DNA of 5,065 nucleotides from the NCBI GenBank assembly GCA_030824295.1, contig JAVBYA010000080.1, positions 1-5,065 of the forward strand, in the 5' to 3' direction. A program made the position numbers and the translations under genes. Of the stretch, positions 1-5,065 are shown piece by piece; the stretch's first letter is position 1; every line of letters starts with the position of its first letter. The DNA comes from Bacteroidota bacterium. GTDB taxonomy: Bacteria > Bacteroidota > Ignavibacteria > UBA10030 > UBA8401. The notes under the pieces were generated by a model. It saw only the letters and a list, made by a program, of their open reading frames with translations, did no database searches and had not been told where the DNA came from.

Positions 1-1470
1 GCGGGCCTCATCATCAACATCATCAACATCATCGGCGGGTTCGTCATCGGCATGGCGCAGCGGAATATGTCCTTCACCGATGCCCTCAAGAACTACACCA
101 TGCTCACGGTCGGCGACGGTCTCGTCACACAGATCCCCGCACTCATCATTGCGACCGCCGCTGGTATGGTCGTAACACGCAGCGCCTCCGGCAATCAGCT
201 GGACCAGGAGGTGCAGGGTCAGCTCTTCGGGAAACCGAAAGCGGTCCTGATCTCTTCCGCCACGCTGGCGGTCTTTGCGATCATTCCCGGTCTCCCCACC
301 ATTCCGTTCCTGTTCCTTTCCGCCATCGCCGGAGCCATCGGTTACACAACGATGAAATCACAGGAGAGTGCGAAGGCAGCGCCGGTCGAAAAACCGAAGG
401 AGACGAAGAAGAGCGAGGAGAACATCGAGGACTATCTGCAGGTGGACAATCTGGAACTGGAGATCGGGTACGGTCTCATCTCGCTGGTGGACGAGACGCA
501 GGGAGGGGACCTGTTCAACCGCATCACCAACCTCCGTAAACAGCTCGCCATCGAGCTTGGCATCATCATTCCTCCCATTCGTGTGCGGGACAATCTGCAG
601 CTCGAACCGAACCAGTATGTCTTCAAGATCCGCGGGAACGTTGTAGCAAGCAACTCGCTCATGGTGGACCGTTTCCTGGCAATGAGTCCGAACAATGCGG
701 AGAAGGAGATCGAAGGGATGAAAGTGAAGGAACCGGCGTTCGGTATGCCCGCCGTGTGGATCCAGGACCAGCACCGCATCGAAGCGGAGATGTACGGCTA
801 CACGGTCGTCGAACCGGTCTCCGTCCTCTCCACGCATATGCAGGAAGTGCTCCGCGCCAATGCGGACAAGATCCTCTCCCGTCAGGATACGAAGAAGCTC
901 ATTGAGAACCTGAAGAAGGAACATCCGGCGGTCGTGGAAGAGATGAATCCGGAGAATCTGCCGATGGGAAGCACGCAAAAAGTGCTGCAGAACCTGCTGA
1001 AAGAAGGGATCCCCATCCGTGACCTGGTGACCATTCTGGAAGCACTCATCGACTATTCCAAGGTGACGAAGAACGTGGATGTGCTGACCGAATATGTCCG
1101 CCATTCACTCTCGGAGACCATCGCCCGATTGTATGCGGACAGCCGCGGCACCATTCATGCGATCGCAATGGATCCCCGCCTGGAAGCGACCATCACCGGG
1201 GCATTGCAGAACAACCGCGAGTCGAGTCCCAGTCTTGGTCTTTCCCCGAATGCCATCAACGATATCCAGCGCTCGCTGCAGGAATGCATCGAAGCAGCGG
1301 TCATCGGCGGACATCATCCCATCATCCTGTGCTCCGCCACCGTGCGTCCGTATTTTTACCGACTCATCCATACATCCTTCCCGACCGTTTCCATCCTGTC
1401 GTTCACGGAACTGCCTCCGGAGACCGATATCGAATTCCTAGCAAAATTGGAGATCAGCCATGAGAATTAA
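1..1470 (+). CDS. flhA: Flagellar export gate protein FlhA, 3' part (5' end outside window)
   Basis: FlhA is the large inner-membrane protein of the flagellar type III export apparatus; its cytoplasmic domain docks export chaperones and substrates. The frame is open from base 1, giving 489 residues. FlhA is usually near 690, so about 200 N-terminal residues are missing. The window opens inside a membrane helix ending in GGFVIGMAQ. Next come the conserved GDGLVTQIPALIIATAAGM stretch (about bases 112-171) and two more hydrophobic segments (about 238-350). A charged Lys/Glu-rich linker follows (about 361-435), then the complete cytoplasmic domain with LEIGYGLI, IPPIRVRDNLQLEPNQY, EPAFGMPAVWI, VLSTHMQEV, LLKEGIPIRDL and LTEYVR. 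The ATG at base 52 is an internal methionine, not the gene start, because the family match continues upstream of it. The stop TAA lies inside flhF. The conserved cytoplasmic motifs separate FlhA from other membrane proteins; the virulence homologue SctV is less likely given flhF and flhG next to it. Confidence 0.97.
   Translation, partial: AGLIINIINIIGGFVIGMAQRNMSFTDALKNYTMLTVGDGLVTQIPALIIATAAGMVVTRSASGNQLDQEVQGQLFGKPKAVLISSATLAVFAIIPGLPTIPFLFLSAIAGAIGYTTMKSQESAKAAPVEKPKETKKSEENIEDYLQVDNLELEIGYGLISLVDETQGGDLFNRITNLRKQLAIELGIIIPPIRVRDNLQLEPNQYVFKIRGNVVASNSLMVDRFLAMSPNNAEKEIEGMKVKEPAFGMPAVWIQDQHRIEAEMYGYTVVEPVSVLSTHMQEVLRANADKILSRQDTKKLIENLKKEHPAVVEEMNPENLPMGSTQKVLQNLLKEGIPIRDLVTILEALIDYSKVTKNVDVLTEYVRHSLSETIARLYADSRGTIHAIAMDPRLEATITGALQNNRESSPSLGLSPNAINDIQRSLQECIEAAVIGGHHPIILCSATVRPYFYRLIHTSFPTVSILSFTELPPETDIEFLAKLEISHEN
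1449..1452 (+). promoter_or_regulatory. Ribosome binding site of flhF
   Basis: GGAG lies 7 bases before the ATG at 1460, inside the last codons of flhA. It supports the 1460 start, which overlaps flhA by 11 bases and suggests translational coupling. Confidence 0.6.
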
Positions 1471-2719
1471 AAAATTCCTCGCCCCCAGCATCAAAGAAGC
1501 CACCGCACAGATGAAGGAGGATCTCGGTGCAGACGCCATCGTGCTCAACACGCGCCGCATCCCGACGAGCGGACTCTTGAAGCCGCTCGGAAAGGATCAG
1601 TTCGAGATCACCGGTGCCGTGGATGAACAGCCCGCACTTCGTCCGGCAGACCAGCCGCAGACCTACTCGCGCCGTTCCGTCCGCCAGGCATATCAATCCG
1701 CTCCTGCGCTTCCGGCACCGCCGAACGACGAGGAACCGGCAGTGGAAGGATTGCGGAAGATGAGCCGCACCTTCGAACGCGAAGCGGAACTTCCGGCACC
1801 GCGTCCGTCACAGTCGCTGCGTGATGCTTCGGATATCATCCAGCTCAAAGCGGAAGTGGAGGATATGAAGAGCGTGCTGATGCAGTTGTCGCATCAGCTG
1901 CGGTACAAGCATTTCGGTGAACTTCCGGAATCCCTCAAGAACGTCTACCTGAACCTGCTGCAGCAGGATGTGGATGAGAAGTTCGCCGTCACGCTGACCA
2001 ATACGGTCCTGAAAAAAGTGCATCCCCAGGAACAGGAGAATTCCACGGTCATCGAACAGACCGTGCTGCAGACGATCGCTTCCGGATTTCCTATTGCTGC
2101 AGCCGCAGCGCCGGCCAAAAAAAGCCGCGTTGTTGTGCTCGTCGGTCCGACCGGCGTCGGGAAGACCACGACCATCGCCAAACTCGCTGCTATCGAGAAA
2201 CTGGCGCACGGCAAGAGCGTCGGCCTCATCTCCTGCGATACGTACCGCATCGGCGCCATCGAACAGCTGAAGACCTTCGCCGTCATCGCCGAGATCCCGA
2301 TGCAGGTGGTGTACCGCGCAGCGGACGTGGCCGCCGCCGTGAAGAAGTTCCAGAAACACGATGTGATCTTTATTGATACCGTCGGACGAAGTCAAAAAGC
2401 AAAGAAGGAACTTGCCGAGCTGAAGAAGATCGTCCAATCCGCCAAAGCGGATGAGGTCCATCTTGTGCTGAGCGCACAGACGAACGATCCCACATTGAAC
2501 GAGATCGTCGATAAATTCGCCGTGTTAGAGCCGACGCACCTCATCTTTTCCAAGATGGATGAGGCGGCTATCTTTGGGCCACTGTACAATATTGCGCAGA
2601 GAACCAAGATCCCGGTCTCTTTCTTCGCTACAGGGCAGGCAGTTCCTGATGATATCAGCGTTTCTGATGGTATGACATTTGCTAAGATGTTATACCAAGG
2701 AAGGTATGCTCATGCATGA
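1460..2719 (+). CDS. flhF: Flagellar biosynthesis GTPase FlhF (SRP family)
   Basis: FlhF is an SRP-type GTPase that, in the bacteria studied, recruits early flagellar components to the right place at the membrane. The product is 419 residues. The N-terminal B domain begins MRIKKFLAPSIKEA and includes the typical DLGADAIVLNTR. A Pro/Glu-rich, low-conservation linker follows (about 55-120), then a helical N domain (about 125-210). The NG GTPase domain fills the rest: P-loop GPTGVGKTTT (229-238), DTYRIGA (260-266), G3 DTVGRS (306-311), G4 SKMDE (364-368) and a closing TGQAVPDD (391-398). G4 reads SKMDE where TKxDE is common in SRP GTPases; the specificity Asp is kept. The B domain and the DTYRIGA form distinguish it from Ffh and FtsY, as does flhG downstream. 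The start at 1460 has a good ribosome site and gives the expected N-terminus. The last 80 or so bases are clearly richer in A+T than the rest of the gene. Confidence 0.97.
   Translation: MRIKKFLAPSIKEATAQMKEDLGADAIVLNTRRIPTSGLLKPLGKDQFEITGAVDEQPALRPADQPQTYSRRSVRQAYQSAPALPAPPNDEEPAVEGLRKMSRTFEREAELPAPRPSQSLRDASDIIQLKAEVEDMKSVLMQLSHQLRYKHFGELPESLKNVYLNLLQQDVDEKFAVTLTNTVLKKVHPQEQENSTVIEQTVLQTIASGFPIAAAAAPAKKSRVVVLVGPTGVGKTTTIAKLAAIEKLAHGKSVGLISCDTYRIGAIEQLKTFAVIAEIPMQVVYRAADVAAAVKKFQKHDVIFIDTVGRSQKAKKELAELKKIVQSAKADEVHLVLSAQTNDPTLNEIVDKFAVLEPTHLIFSKMDEAAIFGPLYNIAQRTKIPVSFFATGQAVPDDISVSDGMTFAKMLYQGRYAHA
2697..2704 (+). promoter_or_regulatory. Ribosome binding site that fixes the flhG start
   Basis: AAGGAAGG ends 7 bases before the ATG at 2712 but only 1 base before the ATG at 2706. 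It also lies downstream of the TTG at 2679, so it selects 2712. It sits within the end of the flhF coding sequence. Confidence 0.75.
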
Positions 2720-3569
2720 ACAACATCCACATAACGACCAGGCTTCCGCACTTCGCCGATTGGCGATGAATGCACCCCGTATGGTGACCGGCGAACCGGT
2801 ATACACCTGGGCGGTGACGAGCGGCAAAGGAGGGGTCGGCAAGAGCGTGTTCGCGATGAATTTCGCGATCGCCCTGAGCGAATCGGGCCGGAAGGTCCTG
2901 TTAGTGGATGCAGATGAGAACCTCGGCAAACTGGATGTGATGTTCGGTATCTCCCCCAAATTCCGCATTCCGGACATCCTCAGTGAGAGCGTCTCCATAG
3001 CGGATGCTGTCACGGAGGTCCGTCCGGGTCTGTTCCTGCTGGCCGGCAGTTCCGGTTCCCCCAATTATCCCGAGATCACGCTGCACGAACGCAATGCCTT
3101 CATCGCCGCCGCCCGCGCATCCTTCAACGGCATCACGGATGTCGTTTTCGATACCGGCGCCGGCATCCAGGAACGGGTGCTGTCGTACGCTGTCTCGGCG
3201 GACCAGGTGATCGTTGTTTCCCACTATGAGCCGGTCGCCATTCTGGACGCATATGCCGTCATCAAGATGGTCAACGCAAAGCGAAGTGATATTTCGCTGA
3301 ACATCGTCATGAACAAGAGTTTGTCCGCCACGGAATGTGATGATGCGGCGGAGAAGCTCCGCACAGCAGTGAAGCATTTTCTTTCACGGGACGTCCGGTA
3401 TCTTGGCATCGTGCCGAATGATCCGGCAGTGAGCCGTTCCATCGTTGCTCAGGTGCCGCTCGCCGTGGCATCCCCGGCATCGGCCGCATCGCTCTGCATC
3501 CGCTCCATCGCGCATGCACTCAGCGGCCGCGCAATCCATGAATACCAACAGGAAGCGGTGTACGCATGA
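2712..3569 (+). CDS. flhG: Flagellar number regulator FlhG (MinD/ParA-type ATPase)
   Basis: FlhG (also FleN, YlxH or MinD2) is a dimerising ATPase that limits flagellar number and stimulates the GTPase of FlhF. From the 2712 start the product is 285 residues. DQASALR (9-15) matches the DQAxxLR activation motif of FlhG. The deviant Walker A is SGKGGVGKS (37-45), with signature Lys39 and P-loop Lys44. The switch segment is VDADENLGKLDVMFG (65-79). Walker B is DVVFDTGAG (143-151). Late in the fold come NIVMNK (197-202) and GIVPNDPAVSRSI (232-244), as in other MinD-like proteins. The switch segment departs from the common DADxGxxNLD form: Asn and Lys replace the usual Gly and Asn. A C-terminal membrane-targeting helix is not obvious by eye. 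A longer reading from TTG at 2679 is possible, but the ribosome site and the motif position favour 2712. The gene overlaps flhF by 8 bases and shares ATGA with the next gene. Confidence 0.93.
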   Translation: MHEQHPHNDQASALRRLAMNAPRMVTGEPVYTWAVTSGKGGVGKSVFAMNFAIALSESGRKVLLVDADENLGKLDVMFGISPKFRIPDILSESVSIADAVTEVRPGLFLLAGSSGSPNYPEITLHERNAFIAAARASFNGITDVVFDTGAGIQERVLSYAVSADQVIVVSHYEPVAILDAYAVIKMVNAKRSDISLNIVMNKSLSATECDDAAEKLRTAVKHFLSRDVRYLGIVPNDPAVSRSIVAQVPLAVASPASAASLCIRSIAHALSGRAIHEYQQEAVYA

Positions 3570-3775
3570 ACAAGATCATCTTTCAGGTCGGACTCCTCAG
3601 CTTTTGCGTGTCGGTGGTGATCTTCTCCATCCTCGGCAATGACATGCTGGACGTGGTCTCGAAATCCTTCATCGTTTTCATCGCTGCCATCGTGACGATG
3701 GTCGGTATCGTCGTTGCAGCATCGATGCTGTCCGAGAAACAGAAAACAGAACCGGAGAACAACACCGCAGCGTGA
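3566..3775 (+). CDS. Small two-helix membrane protein of unknown function
   Basis: I do not recognise this 69-residue protein. It has a hydrophobic helix at about 4-23, a short acidic loop (GNDMLDVVSKS, about 24-34), and a second hydrophobic helix at about 35-55. A hydrophilic tail of about 14 residues, SEKQKTEPENNTAA, closes it. Lys3 and the lysines of the tail suggest that both ends face the cytoplasm, a weak inference from the positive-inside rule. There is no cleavable signal peptide pattern or lipoprotein Cys. Its ATG overlaps the flhG stop as ATGA, with AGGAAG about 10 bases upstream, so translation is probably coupled to flhG. FliQ is also a small two-helix protein, but I see none of its conserved residues here, and FliO is not a good match. 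Position between flhG and the sigma factor suggests a flagellar role. The clean two-helix pattern and exact junction argue against a chance reading frame. Confidence 0.8.
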   Translation: MNKIIFQVGLLSFCVSVVIFSILGNDMLDVVSKSFIVFIAAIVTMVGIVVAASMLSEKQKTEPENNTAA

Positions 3776-3788
3776 ACCGCTGATGGTC

Positions 3789-3791
3789 AGG
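3789..3791 (+). promoter_or_regulatory. Weak ribosome binding site of the sigma factor gene
   Basis: AGG lies 7 bases before the ATG at 3799 in the 23-base gap after the small membrane protein gene. It favours 3799 over the in-frame ATG at 3811. Confidence 0.4.
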
Positions 3792-3798
3792 TACCCCT

Positions 3799-4521
3799 AT
3801 GAATGCAACCATGCCCGCACGGCCTACGACATTGACCCCCGGCGCTCTCAAGGAGCTCGTGCAGACCTATTTCGGTCTGGTGAAAGTGATTGCCGGTGCC
3901 ATCACTGCAAAGAACGTCCGGCCGTCGGCGCTCACGCCGGACGATATCTTCCAATTCGGCATCCTCGGACTGTTGGACGCCGTGGAACGCTACGACGCGC
4001 GCAAAGGGGTGAAGTTCGAGACATTCGCCGGTTACCGCATCAAAGGTGCCATTCTGGACGGTCTCCGCTCCGCCGATATGTTCCCCCGTTCCGTCCGCAA
4101 GAAGGACCGCGATGCCGCCAATGCGCGCCTTACCGAAACGACCGATCCGGTCTACATCTCCAGCCGCCGGCTCAAGATGTCCGTTGAAGATTACCATCAG
4201 TTCATCCATGATGTGGGAGAGACCACAATGACACACTCCGTGTATTCGAATGTCACCGAAGGCGTCCTGGAAGCATTGCCCGATGATGAGAGCAACAATC
4301 CGTTCGAGATCGTCAGTTCACAGCAGATGAAGGAACTGCTCGTGGAAGCCATCCAGCATCTGCCGGAACGTGAACGTCTGGTGGTGCTGCTGTACTACTA
4401 CGAGGGACTCACGTTCCGCGAGATCGGTAAGGTCCTGCATATCAGCGAGTCGCGCGCGTTCCAGATCCACGCGTCCGCGATCTCGGTGCTTCACACCGCC
4501 CTTGTTGAAACGGCCGTTTGA
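3799..4521 (+). CDS. fliA: Flagellar sigma factor, sigma-28 family (FliA/WhiG/SigD type)
   Basis: This is an RNA polymerase sigma factor of the group that transcribes late flagellar genes (filament, motor, chemotaxis). The product is 240 residues, normal for the family. Region 2 spans about 18-102: DDIFQFGILGLLDAVERYD (48-66), GVKFETFAGYRIKGAILDGL (70-89) and PRSVRKK (96-102). Region 4 spans about 178-235: HLPERERLVVLLYYYEGLTF (187-206), REIGKVLHISESRAFQIHASA (207-227), a helix-turn-helix typical of FliA. The part between them is divergent. The usual DWxPRSVR is DMFPRSVR here, and the LGRxPT-like segment of region 3 is not recognisable, although KMSVEDYHQF fits the end of region 3. Sigma-70 group 1 is excluded by size and by the FETFA..RIKGAILD and SESRxxQIH motifs. 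No anti-sigma FlgM was seen in the window. The HDOD gene begins 11 bases after its stop. Confidence 0.93.
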   Translation: MNATMPARPTTLTPGALKELVQTYFGLVKVIAGAITAKNVRPSALTPDDIFQFGILGLLDAVERYDARKGVKFETFAGYRIKGAILDGLRSADMFPRSVRKKDRDAANARLTETTDPVYISSRRLKMSVEDYHQFIHDVGETTMTHSVYSNVTEGVLEALPDDESNNPFEIVSSQQMKELLVEAIQHLPERERLVVLLYYYEGLTFREIGKVLHISESRAFQIHASAISVLHTALVETAV

Positions 4522-4532
4522 TCGATCTGCGT

Positions 4533-5065
4533 ATGATGGATGCGGAACAAATAAAAGAGAAGGTCAAGACGATCATCCAGCTTCCGGCGCTCCCCTCCCT
4601 GGCGTTCGAAGTGGTGGAACTCGTCGATAACCCCAAGACCAGCGCATCGCAGCTGGCCAAGATCATCTCTGCGGACCAGGCACTCACCGGCAAGGTGCTG
4701 AAGATCGCCAATTCCCCCTTTTACGGTTTCCCCAAGAAGATCTCCACCATCGATTTTGCGATCATCGTTCTCGGCTTTGATGCTCTCAAGGAGATCGTCA
4801 TCAGCATCGCCCTCGTCAGCTCCCTGCAGAAGAAGACCGACAATTATTTCAATACCAAGGTGTTCTGGGACCATTCCATCGCGACCGGCGTCATCGCCCG
4901 CCGTCTGGCCCGCGACATCGGCTACCGCGTGACCGGCGAAGTGTTCGTGGCCGGCCTGCTGCATGATATGGGGATCTCCATCCTCAACAAATATTTCAAC
5001 GCCGAATACCGCCGGATCGTGGACATCAACCGCGAGATGGGTCTCACATTCCTGGAAGCCGAAGA
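4533..5065 (+). CDS. HDOD-domain protein, 5' part (3' end outside window)
   Basis: HDOD domains are HD-like helical domains found in bacterial signalling proteins; many are thought to be scaffolds rather than active phosphohydrolases. The frame is open from ATG 4533 to the window end, giving 177 complete codons plus two bases. LPALPSLAFEVVELVDNP (17-34) is the typical HDOD opening, then ISADQALTGKVLKIANSPFYG (45-65), STIDFAIIVLGFDALKEIV (71-89), FWDHSIATGVIARRLA (111-126) and FVAGLLHDMGISIL (138-151). The HD pair is His144-Asp145 and His114 lies in the WDHS segment, so HD residues are kept in this part. ATG at 4536 is an equally possible start. No clear ribosome site precedes either, so translation may be coupled to the sigma gene 11 bases upstream. 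Whether a second domain (GGDEF, EAL or receiver) follows cannot be seen. HDOD proteins affecting motility are known, for example Cj0248 of Campylobacter jejuni; a similar role here is inference. Confidence 0.92.
   Translation, partial: MMDAEQIKEKVKTIIQLPALPSLAFEVVELVDNPKTSASQLAKIISADQALTGKVLKIANSPFYGFPKKISTIDFAIIVLGFDALKEIVISIALVSSLQKKTDNYFNTKVFWDHSIATGVIARRLARDIGYRVTGEVFVAGLLHDMGISILNKYFNAEYRRIVDINREMGLTFLEAE

Noticed and set aside
10..33. Short tandem repeat of ATCATCAAC (about 2.7 copies)
   Set aside because: It encodes the Ile/Asn-rich part of a conserved FlhA membrane helix and is explained by protein sequence.
358..1104. A 248-codon open frame on the minus strand within flhA
   Set aside because: It lies opposite strongly conserved flhA coding sequence, resembles no family, and such antisense frames are common opposite G+C-rich genes with third-position bias.
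1808..2461. A 217-codon open frame on the minus strand within flhF
   Set aside because: It lies opposite the conserved GTPase domain and its His/Asp/Leu-rich translation looks like a shadow of flhF codons.
2688..2696. TGTTATACC, resembling an extended -10 promoter element before flhG
   Set aside because: No good -35 is present, and a transcript from it would begin within or after the flhG ribosome site.
2679..2711. Upstream TTG or ATG (2706) as the flhG start
   Set aside because: The strong AAGGAAGG lies after the TTG and is too close to 2706; 2712 has correct spacing.
3776..3798. Gap before the sigma gene as a possible promoter or terminator
   Set aside because: It is only 23 bases, with no stem-loop followed by a T run and no promoter pair; only a weak ribosome site is visible.
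4072..4079. GCCGATAT, similar to the -10 element of sigma-28 promoters
   Set aside because: No TAAA lies about 15 bases upstream and it is inside conserved sigma-factor coding sequence.
3714..4187. A 157-codon plus-strand frame spanning the small gene's end and the sigma gene
   Set aside because: It is out of frame with the clearly recognisable sigma factor and its Arg/Pro/Cys-rich translation is typical of a shifted reading.
4491..4964. A 157-codon minus-strand frame opposite the HDOD gene
   Set aside because: The plus strand carries well-conserved HDOD motifs over the same bases; the antisense frame has no recognisable features.

Overview
This window lies entirely inside a bacterial flagellar gene cluster and is read wholly on the + strand. 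It carries, in order, the 3' part of flhA (export gate), flhF (SRP-type GTPase), flhG (MinD-like ATPase), a 69-residue protein with two predicted membrane helices, a sigma-28 family factor (fliA/whiG/sigD type), and the 5' part of an HDOD-domain protein. Both outer genes run off the window. No RNA genes, mobile elements, CRISPR arrays, long repeats or convincing terminators were seen, and no stretch above 23 bases lies between genes.

The packing is that of one transcription unit. flhA and flhF overlap by 11 bases. flhF and flhG overlap by 8 if the best-supported flhG start is used. flhG and the small gene share an ATGA. Gaps of 23 and 11 bases precede the sigma factor and the HDOD gene. No promoter could be supported inside the window, so transcription probably starts upstream of base 1.

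The genes fit together as follows. FlhA is the membrane gate of the flagellar type III export apparatus. FlhF and FlhG are the GTPase/ATPase pair that sets the site and number of flagella; FlhG carries the N-terminal DQAxxLR motif associated with activating FlhF. The sigma factor would switch on late flagellar and chemotaxis genes. The small membrane protein and the HDOD protein are the least explained members, and their position suggests a link to flagellar assembly or its regulation.

The organism is a flagellated bacterium with moderately GC-rich DNA. The order flhA-flhF-flhG-X-fliA with no chemotaxis genes between flhG and fliA differs from the Bacillus and Pseudomonas arrangements. Together with the divergent FlhG and sigma sequences, this points to a less-studied phylum. 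A member of the Ignavibacteria or wider FCB group is a guess only; the sequence alone does not settle it.
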